A DNA stretch of 5,945 nt from Pseudomonadota bacterium (GCA_023428365.1 JAEYYQ010000614.1:1-5945), one strand, 5' to 3'. Numbered from the stretch's first letter, positions 1-5,945 are shown. Made by a program: numbers and translations. Notes: generated by a model from the letters alone, not told the origin.

Positions 1-157
1 GAAGTAACCCAAGACATATGAAACCGCTTGCGATTGGCGCGAACTTTGCCAACATGGCGCGGCCTAGGCGTTTTGGGATGTGTACCAGCCAGTTTGCGGG
101 CCTGATACGGGTGCTGAAAGTGACGATGACCGGCCCCGATACAACAGCACGAGAGCG
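1..157. other. Upstream region without a convincing gene
   Basis: Two frames entering from the left stop almost at once, with TAA at 5-7 and TGA at 19-21. Either could be the end of an upstream gene; hprK is the usual neighbour in related genomes, but too little is present to identify it. The third forward frame stays open to a TGA at 159-161 that overlaps the EIIA start codon as ATGA. Its roughly 52 codons lack the strong G/C third-position bias of the genes nearby and its product resembles nothing I know, so I treat it as noncoding. The stretch probably carries the promoter or leader of the EIIA-HPr unit. I see no clear -35/-10 pair. Confidence 0.5.
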
Positions 158-562
158 ATGATCGGACTTCTGATCGTAACCCACGGTGGGTTAGCCCGGG
201 AATTCCGCGCTGCCCTGGAACACGTTGTGGGGCCCCAACAGCAACTGGAAACCGTGTCGATCGGTCCTGAAGACGACATGGAAGCGCGACGTCGGGAAAT
301 CCTCGACGCCGTACGCCAGGTCGACACCGGTGACGGCGTCATCCTACTCACGGACATGTTCGGCGGCACGCCCAGCAATCTATCCATATCGATCCTGGAC
401 GAAGCAAATGTCGAGGTCATCGCAGGCGTTAATCTGCCGATGCTCGTCAAACTGACGAGTGTGCGCGGAGACGTTCCGCTCGCGAAAGCTGTCGATCTGG
501 CCAAAGAAGCCGGACGCAAATACATTAGCGTCGCTCGGCAGGTGCTCTCTGGTGAGCCCTGA
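158..562 (+). CDS. PTS system mannose-type EIIA component (regulatory phosphocarrier)
   Basis: This is a cytoplasmic phosphocarrier of the mannose-family EIIA fold, 134 residues long, which is the usual length for a stand-alone EIIA-Man domain. The N-terminal strand MIGLLIVTHGG places the phospho-accepting histidine at His9, equivalent to His10 of E. coli ManX. Two further family signatures follow: TDMFGGTPSN at residues 65-74, whose Asp66 matches the active-site Asp of the family, and AGVNLPML at 89-96. I chose the ATG at 158 because family members begin directly with the first beta strand. A start at 80 would add 26 unrelated residues. The ribosome binding site is weak (GAGAG, very close to the ATG). 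HPr follows 17 bp downstream, so the two are probably one transcript. No EIIB or EIIC is in the window, so a regulatory role is more likely than sugar transport. Names such as manX or ptsM are used for relatives; I leave the symbol blank. Confidence 0.93.
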   Translation: MIGLLIVTHGGLAREFRAALEHVVGPQQQLETVSIGPEDDMEARRREILDAVRQVDTGDGVILLTDMFGGTPSNLSISILDEANVEVIAGVNLPMLVKLTSVRGDVPLAKAVDLAKEAGRKYISVARQVLSGEP

Positions 563-579
563 ACAGGCGGGGGATATTG

Positions 580-876
580 GTGCACGACAGGCGTAAACCA
601 TCGGCGATCGTGACGATCCGCAATCGCAAGGGGCTGCACGCGCGCGCCTCCGCGAAGTTCGTCAAATGCGCCGAGGCGTTCGATGCACGCATCTCGGTGA
701 CCCGCGACGGCAATACGGTAGGCGGAACCTCGATCATGGGTCTCATGATGCTGGCCGCCGGGCCAGGCGCCGTCCTTCGGCTGATCGCGGAGGGGCCGGA
801 AGGCCCGGAAGCTCTTGAGGCTCTGACAGCGCTTGTCGCGGATGGCTTCGGCGAGGAATGCGTCGACGGGGGTTGA
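580..876 (+). CDS. ptsH: HPr family phosphocarrier protein
   Basis: HPr accepts phosphate from PEP-dependent enzyme I and passes it to an EIIA, here presumably the protein encoded just upstream. From the GTG start the product has 98 residues. The active-site motif KGLHARAS carries the phospho-histidine at about His20. The motif TSIMGLMMLAAG carries a serine at about Ser51. The His-to-Ser distance of 31 residues is the same as His15/Ser46 in classical HPr. A retained Ser in this context implies control by HPr kinase/phosphorylase, which is known in alphaproteobacteria. An in-frame TGA at 553-555 limits the start to TTG at 577 or GTG at 580. GTG is preferred because GGGGGA at 569-574 sits 5 nt before it. 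The N-terminus has about 6 extra residues before the first strand. It could equally be named NPr/PtsO-like. Confidence 0.93.
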   Translation: MHDRRKPSAIVTIRNRKGLHARASAKFVKCAEAFDARISVTRDGNTVGGTSIMGLMMLAAGPGAVLRLIAEGPEGPEALEALTALVADGFGEECVDGG

Positions 877-893
877 GCTCCGCGAAAAAAAAA

Positions 894-918
894 GGGCGCC
901 CAAACGGACGCCCTCTTT
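894..918. terminator. Bidirectional Rho-independent terminator between HPr and the vWA gene
   Basis: GGGCG (894-898) pairs with CGCCC (909-913). After one C/A mismatch the stem continues with CC/GG, closing an AAAC loop. On the plus strand it is followed by TCTTTCC, a mediocre U-tract for HPr. On the minus strand the run of nine A at 885-893 becomes nine U after the stem, an excellent tail for the convergent vWA gene that ends at 943. One hairpin therefore serves both genes and is probably stronger for the minus strand. Confidence 0.85.
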
Positions 919-942
919 CCTTATCCGGTCATTACATACCGC

Positions 943-2343
943 TCAGCTCGCGATCCTGAGCGTCGAGATTTTCAACGCGATATCCCGGAACGCCTGACGC
1001 AGCTGATCACCGGTCGTGGTGTCGTAGAAATGCGCCGTTGAAGTTGCGCAGTTTTTCAGCGTATTCGTCGCCAGCTGGTTGCCGCCGAGCGCAAAGCCCA
1101 CCGAATAAACGATGATACCGGTGTTCTTCATGTTGGTGCAGATGCTGACGGCATTGTTGGATATCGTTTTCGCCTGTGAAGAGCTGTCGCCGTACTGCAC
1201 GCCACCCGTCGTGTTGTAGACGCCATCACTCATCAGGATGACGATCTTCTGCAGCTTCGGCTGGCCGTTATCGCTCAACGTGGTGATATCGCTGTAGGGA
1301 GCCGGCTTGCTTTCCGACGGCCAGATATTGGCCCACTTCGGCGAGACCAGATACCAGGCCCACGCGGTGCCGAGCTGCCCTGCCGTAGCACCACTGGCCC
1401 CAAGAGCATCGATTTTCGCGTTCAGATCGTCCTTTTTGCTGGTGAGCGGCAGAATTGACTGCCCGGTGGTTGGCGTCGAGCAACTGCCGTTCGAGCTGTA
1501 GTTGGCGCTGTCGTTGATCGCGGTGTTTCCGCTGTTGCCCTGGTAGGCGCTGAGGTACTTGTTCGTGCCGGGCGCGGCGTCGGTGAACGCCTCGCTACCC
1601 GTCCGCTCCGTCACACACTGAATGGGCTTCCGGGTGTTATTGTTGAATTTTTTGGTCTCAGGAAGACCCGTCACGTCGCTGATGTACGAGCCGACGTTGA
1701 TACGAGGCGCAAAGGGCGCGATCGCGATCTTGGACGTATATTCAGACTGATTGTCCCAAACGACGATCTTGATGAGATCCTTGGCTGCAAGCTTGAGATC
1801 CTTGATCTTGTTGCCCGCCATCGAACCGGTGACATCGAGCATCATACCGACCTCGATGTTCGTCTCGGTATTGCCGCCAGCCGCCAGGATTGCCTTGGCG
1901 GCCGTGTAGACCGGCAGCTTTTCGATGCCGATGACGTTCAGGAACGGCGTGGTCACGGCCGCATCGCCGACCGCCTGGATCGCTGATCCCTCGTCCGCCA
2001 GCTCAAAGCTGATCGTGTCCGTCGAGGTGATGTGCGATTTGAGCTGATCGTAGTAGAGCTGCGCCGTATCCAGCGCGGATGCTGCATCGCCGCCAGAGGT
2101 TTGCAGGACACGGCCCGCTGCCAGAACTGCCGCATCGATCGCGTGCTGAGTCTGCTGGCGCGCGTTGAGCCAACGCCCATAATCGACGGCACCGCCGACG
2201 ACGCCGAAGATGATCATAATCGTTAATCCGAACATCATGGCGATGTTACCGGATTCTGATTTCGTAAATGACCTTAAAAGTCCGCGCGGCCCTCGAAGAC
2301 CGCGGAACATGCGCAGACAAGGCCACGCTGGACCCACACTCAT
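943..2343 (-). CDS. TadG-like membrane-anchored protein with vWA domain
   Basis: The product is about 466 residues. A short basic N-terminus with SESGNIA leads into one membrane helix (about residues 36-55, rich in I, M, V, G and F), then DYGRWLNARQQTQHAIDAAVLAAG. This is the classic TadE/TadG-like N-terminal anchor. A von Willebrand A domain follows, with the metal-site motif DVTGSM at about 170-175, a Thr/Gly-rich loop around 318-328 and a second acidic motif MSDG with Asp at about 373. The C-terminus (FRDIALKISTLRIA) is typical of this family. Four cysteines in the predicted periplasmic part (about 243, 288, 402 and 432) could form two disulfides. The ATG at 2343 has GAGG 9 nt upstream; a GTG at 2358 would add five residues. 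Homologues sit in Flp/Tad pilus loci or stand alone. No other tad gene is nearby, so a pilus role is unproven, and the protein may instead act at the cell envelope. It is transcribed against the HPr unit. Confidence 0.9.
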   Translation of the reverse strand: MSVGPAWPCLRMFRGLRGPRGLLRSFTKSESGNIAMMFGLTIMIIFGVVGGAVDYGRWLNARQQTQHAIDAAVLAAGRVLQTSGGDAASALDTAQLYYDQLKSHITSTDTISFELADEGSAIQAVGDAAVTTPFLNVIGIEKLPVYTAAKAILAAGGNTETNIEVGMMLDVTGSMAGNKIKDLKLAAKDLIKIVVWDNQSEYTSKIAIAPFAPRINVGSYISDVTGLPETKKFNNNTRKPIQCVTERTGSEAFTDAAPGTNKYLSAYQGNSGNTAINDSANYSSNGSCSTPTTGQSILPLTSKKDDLNAKIDALGASGATAGQLGTAWAWYLVSPKWANIWPSESKPAPYSDITTLSDNGQPKLQKIVILMSDGVYNTTGGVQYGDSSSQAKTISNNAVSICTNMKNTGIIVYSVGFALGGNQLATNTLKNCATSTAHFYDTTTGDQLRQAFRDIALKISTLRIAS

Positions 2344-2430
2344 TGGAAAACGCCTCACACCTGGACCAATCCCTTGCGAGGCAATCTGCCGTTGTCATCC
2401 TTTCGTCAGTGTAAACGTGAAATCGCGGTT

Positions 2431-2442
2431 CCGATGCATCGG
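2431..2442. repeat. 12-bp perfect palindrome CCGATGCATCGG
   Basis: The twelve bases are exactly self-complementary, and the flanking bases do not extend the symmetry. The site lies about 90 bp upstream of the vWA start and 220 bp upstream of ahcY. Its position between divergent genes makes it a possible binding site for a dimeric regulator, but no family is indicated. Confidence 0.4.
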
Positions 2443-2538
2443 CCGGTATTTGTGCCAATTTGGTTGATGATTTCTTGCCGTTTTGAGACCCGCATTTACC
2501 AAGGATCGCCGAGCTTTCACTGGGCGCCGATCGGCACG

Positions 2539-2572
2539 AGACATAACAATGTCTTTATGTCTTGTTGCAACA
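2539..2572 (+). promoter_or_regulatory. Overlapping alternative hairpins plus palindrome upstream of ahcY
   Basis: AGACATAA (2539-2546) pairs perfectly with TTATGTCT (2555-2562), giving an 8-bp stem with an 8-nt loop. Its AGACAT part can instead pair with the nearer ATGTCT (2549-2554) around a 4-nt AACA loop. The two stems exclude each other because ATGTCTT is directly repeated (2549-2555 and 2557-2563). The palindrome TGTTGCAACA (2563-2572) follows directly. The cluster lies 91 bp before the ahcY start. It may be an operator in DNA or an RNA switch in the leader; the transcription start is unknown, so I cannot decide. Confidence 0.4.
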
Positions 2573-2662
2573 GGCCGCTCTGGCAGCTATAGAAGCCGCT
2601 GCTGGTACTTGCGTATCCAACGCCCGTGCCGAACCCATCACCGGATCGATCGAGGACCTGAG

Positions 2663-4069
2663 ATGCCGATTGCTGCCGAATACGCCGTGAAGGACATCAA
2701 ACTCGCGGATTGGGGCCGCAAGGAAATCTCGATCGCCGAGACCGAGATGCCCGGCCTGATGGCCACGCGCGAGGAATATGGCGCGGCCAAGCCCCTGAAG
2801 GGCGCTCGCATTGCCGGTTCCCTGCATATGACCATTCAGACCGCCGTTCTCATCGAAACGCTGGTTGCGCTCGGCGCGGAAGTCCGCTGGGTATCGTGCA
2901 ACATCTACTCGACCCAGGATCACGCTGCCGCCGCGATCGCCGCAGCCGGCGTGCCTGTGTTCGCCATCAAGGGCGAAACCCTCAAAGATTACTGGGACTA
3001 CACCGCAAAGCTGTTCGACTGGCACGGCGGCGGCTATCCGAACATGATCCTGGACGACGGCGGCGATGCCACCATGTTCGTCCATCTTGGTCTGCGCGCC
3101 GAAAACGGCGACACCGCGTTCCTCGATAAGCCCGGCTCGGAGGAAGAAGAGATCTTCTTCGCGCTGCTGAAGAAAATGCTGGCCGAGAAGCCGAAGGGCT
3201 GGTTCGCCGAGGTCGCCAAATCGATTAAAGGCGTCTCCGAGGAGACGACGACGGGCGTGCATCGCCTCTACGAGATGCAGAAGCAGGGCAAGCTGCTGTG
3301 GCCGGCGATCAACGTCAACGACAGCGTCACCAAGTCGAAGTTCGATAACCTCTACGGCTGCCGCGAAAGCCTCGTCGACGGCATTCGTCGCGGCACCGAC
3401 GTGATGATGGCCGGCAAGGTCGCCATGGTCGCCGGGTTCGGCGATGTCGGCAAAGGCTCTGCAGCCAGCCTCCGTAACGCTGGCTGCCGCGTGCTGGTGT
3501 CGGAGATCGACCCGATCTGCGCCCTGCAGGCCGCCATGGAAGGCTACGAGGTCGTCACCATGGAAGACGCCGCCCCGCGCGCCGACATCTTCGTCACCGC
3601 GACCGGCAACAAGGACGTCATTACGATCGATCACATGCGCGCCATGAAGCATCGCGCGATCGTCTGCAACATCGGCCACTTCGACAACGAGATCCAGGTC
3701 GCCGGCCTCAAGAACCTCAAGTGGGACAACGTTAAGCCGCAGGTCGATGAGATCGAGTTCCCGGATGGCAAGCGCATCATCCTGCTGTCGGAAGGCCGCC
3801 TGGTGAACCTGGGCAACGCCACGGGCCATCCGTCGTTCGTCATGTCCGCATCGTTCACGAACCAGACGCTGGCGCAGATCGAGCTGTTCAGCACCAACGG
3901 CAAGTACAAGCGCGAGGTGTATACGCTTCCCAAGCATCTCGATGAGAAGGTCGCGATGCTGCATCTCGCCAAGGTCGGAGCCAAGCTGACGAAGCTCTCT
4001 CCGATCCAGGCCGATTACCTCGGCGTTTCCGCCAGCGGCCCGTTCAAGGCAGATCACTACCGCTACTGA
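2663..4069 (+). CDS. ahcY: Adenosylhomocysteinase (S-adenosyl-L-homocysteine hydrolase)
   Basis: The enzyme splits S-adenosylhomocysteine reversibly into adenosine and homocysteine in the cytoplasm, using tightly bound NAD. This relieves product inhibition of methyltransferases and feeds the methionine cycle. The product is 468 residues, standard for the long bacterial type. Substrate motifs visible are GSLHMT (His55), LDDGGD (Asp132), SEETTTGVH (Glu194), the TKSKFDN stretch (Lys224, Asp228, Asn229) with Cys233, and NIGHFDNE (His339). The NAD Rossmann motif GFGDVGKG is at 258-265. The C-terminal FKADHYRY supplies Lys462 and Tyr466, which in this family reach into the neighbouring subunit's NAD site. 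The insertion around 147-188, absent from animal enzymes, is present. The ATG at 2663 is preceded by GAGG at 2652-2655 and matches family N-termini, whereas a start at 2483 would add 60 unrelated residues. All catalytic residues are intact. The gene is probably monocistronic, closed by the terminator at 4138. Confidence 0.98.
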   Translation: MPIAAEYAVKDIKLADWGRKEISIAETEMPGLMATREEYGAAKPLKGARIAGSLHMTIQTAVLIETLVALGAEVRWVSCNIYSTQDHAAAAIAAAGVPVFAIKGETLKDYWDYTAKLFDWHGGGYPNMILDDGGDATMFVHLGLRAENGDTAFLDKPGSEEEEIFFALLKKMLAEKPKGWFAEVAKSIKGVSEETTTGVHRLYEMQKQGKLLWPAINVNDSVTKSKFDNLYGCRESLVDGIRRGTDVMMAGKVAMVAGFGDVGKGSAASLRNAGCRVLVSEIDPICALQAAMEGYEVVTMEDAAPRADIFVTATGNKDVITIDHMRAMKHRAIVCNIGHFDNEIQVAGLKNLKWDNVKPQVDEIEFPDGKRIILLSEGRLVNLGNATGHPSFVMSASFTNQTLAQIELFSTNGKYKREVYTLPKHLDEKVAMLHLAKVGAKLTKLSPIQADYLGVSASGPFKADHYRY

Positions 4070-4083
4070 GGGCCGGGATATCA

Positions 4084-4109
4084 TGTGCGATTTCCAACTA
4101 AATCGCACA
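4084..4109 (+). other. Perfect 10-bp stem-loop just after ahcY
   Basis: TGTGCGATTT (4084-4093) pairs exactly with AAATCGCACA (4100-4109) around the loop CCAACT. CCGG-AT at 4074-4080 and ATCCGG at 4111-4116 can extend the stem across a bulge. No U-tract follows, so it is not a normal intrinsic terminator. It lies 14 bp after the ahcY stop and may protect the transcript's 3' end, assist termination or bind a dimeric protein. Confidence 0.6.
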
Positions 4110-4137
4110 CATCCGGTCCAGGTTGCATCCACTATTG

Positions 4138-4167
4138 GCGCGGGTCCGCAGCGGGCCCGTGCTTTTT
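4138..4167 (+). terminator. Rho-independent terminator of ahcY
   Basis: GCGCGGGTCC (4138-4147) pairs with GGGCCCGTGC (4153-4162), a 10-bp stem with two G-U pairs and a 5-nt loop. It is followed immediately by TTTTT at 4163-4167. This is a strong GC-rich intrinsic terminator that should separate ahcY from the PAS kinase gene. Confidence 0.9.
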
Positions 4168-4177
4168 GCTGACCCGC

Positions 4178-4202
4178 GTGCTGCCACAGCGCTGGCCAGC
4201 AC
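4178..4202. repeat. Interrupted inverted repeat GTGCTG/CAGCAC
   Basis: GTGCTG (4178-4183) pairs with CAGCAC (4197-4202). The shorter palindromes CAGCGCTG and GCTGGCCAGC lie inside or overlap the repeat. It sits between the ahcY terminator and the CtrA-like box. Its function is unknown, and it could be read-through structure or chance in GC-rich DNA. Confidence 0.3.
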
Positions 4203-4227
4203 AGAGGAAGCTCCTCATAATCCAAGT

Positions 4228-4232
4228 GATTC
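4228..4232. promoter_or_regulatory. GANTC site (CcrM methylation motif)
   Basis: GATTC matches GANTC, the target of the cell-cycle DNA methyltransferase CcrM conserved in most alphaproteobacteria. It lies 7 bp before the CtrA-like box. GANTC also occurs several times in the coding regions here, so the position, not the mere presence, is what matters. Confidence 0.45.
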
Positions 4233-4239
4233 GGGCATC

Positions 4240-4255
4240 TTAAGCCCAAGTTAAC
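4240..4255 (+). promoter_or_regulatory. Perfect CtrA-type box TTAA-N7-TTAAC
   Basis: TTAA (4240-4243), seven bases (GCCCAAG) and TTAAC (4251-4255) match the full CtrA consensus without mismatch. The downstream half could overlap a -35 region, with a weak CATAGG about 20 bp further as a -10 candidate. That would put transcription start near 4288, some 25 bp before the ATG at 4313. It is the only full match I found in the window. In this family CtrA can activate or repress depending on site placement; overlap with a -35 fits either. Confidence 0.7.
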
Positions 4256-4312
4256 AGCACCCCGTGTTGCGTTCCCATAGGTGCGAATTGGCAAAAGCTT
4301 GCACGGAACGCA

Positions 4313-5945
4313 ATGCAGTTGGCAGCCCGCCAGAGCCGGACCGACGCTACTAGTCGGGAATTATTGGCCCTTCTGCTCGCGAGTCTGGCCTGCATCGTCG
4401 TCCTCACCCTCGCTCTGATCGAGAGCAGTGACGACGGATTCGCAGGTCTGACCGTGCGACACCTGCTGGCCATCGCCCTCGGCGTGGGCACCGTGGGACT
4501 GGCCCTCAGCCTCGTCTGGTTTGCGGTTCGCCGCTCACGCCTGGCCATTCGCAGCGCTGAAAACGAGGCAGCGGCGCTACGCCGCAACCTGTTGACCGCG
4601 GAGGCGATCGTCAAAGCTGAACCGCAGGTTCTGGTATTCTGGGAACAGGGCCAGGGCCTCACCGTCATCGCCCATACCCTGTCTACCGTCGCCGGACTGC
4701 CCGAGGACCAGCGCGAGTTGCTCCGCTTCGGCACCTGGCTCAGCGGGGAATCAGCCGATGCGTTGAAGGCCGGGCTCGACAGCCTGTTTGCCGACGGTCG
4801 TCCGTTCAACCTGCTGCTCAACACGACAGCCGGGGGACATCTGGAGGCCGACGGCCGGGCGGCAGGGTCACGTGCGGTGCTTCGACTGCGGGATGTCGCC
4901 GGATACAAGCGTGACCTGCTGCGCATTCTCGACCGGCATCAACAACTGGCTCGCGATATCCGGTCCAGCCGCGCCTTGCTCAATGCCCTGCCCATGCCTG
5001 TCTGGCTGAAAGGGACCAACGGCAATATCGAGTGGGTCAACAAGGCGTATGTCGCAGCGGTCGAAGCCGCCGACGAAGCCGAGGTCCGCGAACGCCAAAT
5101 CGAATTGCTGGAGTCGCGCCAGCGCGCCGCTATCGATCGCGCTTTGGTCAAGCATGAGGGCTATAAAACACGGCTGCCGTTGATCGTTGCGGGTCAACAC
5201 AAACCTCATGATGTGGTCGTTGTTCCGCTCGATGATTCAACCGCCGCAGCGGCTATCGACGTCACGGCGCTTGAAACGGCCCAGGATGAGCTCGAACGCC
5301 AGGTCGCGGCCTATGATCGGACACTGGATCAGGTCGCGACGGCCGTCGCTATCTTCAACAAGGATCAGCGGCTGAGCTTCTTCAACGCTGCTTTCGAGCA
5401 TCTCTGGGGGATCGACGCGAAATGGCTCGAAACCCATCCGACCGACAGCGAGATTTTGGATCGGCTGCGTGAGTCATCGCGCCTGCCGTCGATGGTCGAT
5501 TACCGCAGCTGGAAGACCAAACTGCTGGCCTGCTATCGCAGCGGTGTTGACCTCGAGGATTGGTGGCACCTGCCCGACGGACGCATGCTGCGTGTGGCCA
5601 CCGAACCGCGCCCCGACGGCGGTGTGACCCGCCTTTATGATGACGTGACAGAGCGTTATGCTCTCGAAAGCAGCTATAATGCGCTGATCGACGTGCAGCG
5701 CGAAACATTGGACAGCCTGAAAGAAGGCGTCGCGGTGATTGCCACCGACGGACGCCTGAAGCTGTCCAACTCGGCATTCGCTTCCATCTGGAAGTTGTCG
5801 ACGCGCGATCTGTCCGGCACCCCGCATATCGACGACATCATCCGCTCTGCTCGTGCGCTGTACGATGACGAGAGAACCTGGGCGAGCATCAGCCGGGCCG
5901 TAACCTCCCTCTCCGATCAGCGGACATCGGCGGAAGGCCAGATGG
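4313..5945 (+). CDS. Multi-PAS membrane sensor protein, probable histidine kinase (partial, runs off right edge)
   Basis: At least 544 residues are encoded with no stop before the window ends. Two hydrophobic helices (about 17-36 and 51-72) flank a short outside loop of about 14 residues, so sensing is probably cytoplasmic. A charged, helical linker (about 75-92) leads into four PAS-like repeats: about 95-200, 222-310 (from LLNALPMPVWLKGTNGNIEWVN), 338-445 (from LDQVATAVAIFNKDQRLSFFN) and 466 onward (from LDSLKEGVAVIATDGRLKLSN). Helical linkers rich in E, Q, R and L separate them, for example 317-338. The third repeat has the WWHLPDGRMLRV strand usual in PAS_7-type domains. HisKA and ATPase domains are expected downstream but not visible; in related genomes a PAS histidine kinase follows ahcY. 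The ATG at 4313 is the first good start after an in-frame TAA at 4241-4243; its Shine-Dalgarno (CGGAA) is weak. The CtrA-type box upstream suggests cell-cycle control. It could be DivL-like, which only the missing kinase domain can settle. Confidence 0.85.
   Translation, partial: MQLAARQSRTDATSRELLALLLASLACIVVLTLALIESSDDGFAGLTVRHLLAIALGVGTVGLALSLVWFAVRRSRLAIRSAENEAAALRRNLLTAEAIVKAEPQVLVFWEQGQGLTVIAHTLSTVAGLPEDQRELLRFGTWLSGESADALKAGLDSLFADGRPFNLLLNTTAGGHLEADGRAAGSRAVLRLRDVAGYKRDLLRILDRHQQLARDIRSSRALLNALPMPVWLKGTNGNIEWVNKAYVAAVEAADEAEVRERQIELLESRQRAAIDRALVKHEGYKTRLPLIVAGQHKPHDVVVVPLDDSTAAAAIDVTALETAQDELERQVAAYDRTLDQVATAVAIFNKDQRLSFFNAAFEHLWGIDAKWLETHPTDSEILDRLRESSRLPSMVDYRSWKTKLLACYRSGVDLEDWWHLPDGRMLRVATEPRPDGGVTRLYDDVTERYALESSYNALIDVQRETLDSLKEGVAVIATDGRLKLSNSAFASIWKLSTRDLSGTPHIDDIIRSARALYDDERTWASISRAVTSLSDQRTSAEGQM

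Larger units (their letters stand above)
2344..2662. promoter_or_regulatory. Divergent intergenic region between the vWA gene and ahcY
   Basis: About 319 bp separate the two divergent start codons, so this region must hold the promoters of both genes. The ahcY reading frame is open through its right part, back to a TTG at 2483, but that extension has no similarity to AhcY N-termini. Visible structure includes a 12-bp palindrome at 2431-2442, a 10-bp palindrome GCCGATCGGC at 2526-2535, overlapping hairpins at 2539-2562 and a 10-bp palindrome at 2563-2572. I could not single out a convincing sigma-70 promoter on either strand. I recognise no known SAH or SAM riboswitch here. Confidence 0.55.

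Noticed and set aside
80..157. Start of EIIA at the ATG at 80
   Set aside because: It would add 26 residues before the first beta strand, where family members begin. The ATG at 158 gives the standard length and His position.
3..161. Open forward frame ending in ATGA overlap with the EIIA start, as if an upstream gene were translationally coupled
   Set aside because: Third-position G/C is low compared with neighbouring genes and the peptide does not resemble the HprK C-terminus or anything else recognised.
64..903. Minus-strand open frame of 279 codons opposite EIIA and HPr
   Set aside because: It lies wholly antisense to two well-identified genes and begins within the terminator hairpin and A-tract. 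The product is low-complexity and Ser/Arg-rich.
2557..2592. Eleven-codon leader [14 protein letters not shown] upstream of ahcY
   Set aside because: There is no ribosome binding site before it, and no run of Met or Cys codons or terminator/antiterminator arrangement that would support attenuation.
2483..2662. In-frame 60-codon N-terminal extension of ahcY from a TTG at 2483
   Set aside because: The added residues resemble no AhcY N-terminus, the start codon is weak, and a good ribosome binding site (GAGG at 2652-2655) precedes the ATG at 2663. The extension also covers the hairpin cluster.
2483..2662. SAH or SAM riboswitch upstream of ahcY
   Set aside because: I could not match the conserved cores or pairing pattern of the known SAH or SAM classes. 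The visible hairpins are AT-rich and different in layout.
2555..4294. Long minus-strand open frame opposite ahcY (579 codons)
   Set aside because: It mirrors the codon structure of ahcY, which is certain, and its product is an Arg/His/Val/Asp-rich sequence without recognisable domains. This is a usual artefact in GC-rich DNA.
4240..4926. Minus-strand open frame of 228 codons opposite the kinase N-terminus
   Set aside because: Its Arg/Ser/Ala-rich product has no domain, and the plus strand encodes clear membrane helices and a PAS domain.

Overview
The window is about 60% GC and has the gene content and order of an alphaproteobacterium, most probably Hyphomicrobiales (Rhizobiales) near the Bradyrhizobium/Rhodopseudomonas group. 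The evidence is a mannose-type EIIA next to an HPr that carries both the His and the Ser phosphorylation sites, an AhcY of the long bacterial type, a TadG-like protein, and a multi-PAS membrane kinase directly after ahcY. Placement at genus level is a guess.

Layout. Bases 1-157 hold no convincing gene and end at the start of a two-gene plus-strand unit. Its first gene (158-562) is an EIIA-Man-type phosphocarrier. Its second (580-876) is an HPr-type phosphocarrier. A hairpin at 894-913 works as a shared bidirectional terminator between HPr and the convergent minus-strand gene at 943-2343, which encodes a membrane-anchored TadG-like protein with a von Willebrand A (vWA) domain. A divergent intergenic region (2344-2662) rich in palindromes separates that gene from ahcY (2663-4069), S-adenosylhomocysteine hydrolase. 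After ahcY come a strong stem without a U-tract and then a classical Rho-independent terminator. The last gene starts at 4313 and runs off the right edge. It encodes two membrane segments and four apparent PAS domains. It is most likely a sensor histidine kinase whose catalytic part lies beyond the window.

How the genes work together. EIIA and HPr lack any EIIB/EIIC sugar permease here, so they look like the regulatory phosphorelay known from Hyphomicrobiales, usually found with hprK and chvG/chvI. AhcY clears S-adenosylhomocysteine and so keeps SAM-dependent methylation running.

The most notable point is upstream of the PAS protein. A perfect TTAA-N7-TTAAC sequence (4240-4255), the consensus for the cell-cycle master regulator CtrA, sits 57 bp before the start codon. 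A GANTC (CcrM methylation) site lies 7 bp further upstream. This suggests that the PAS kinase is a cell-cycle-regulated gene, possibly DivL-like. No mobile element, CRISPR array, tRNA or rRNA was seen, and nothing here clearly amounts to a wholly new system.
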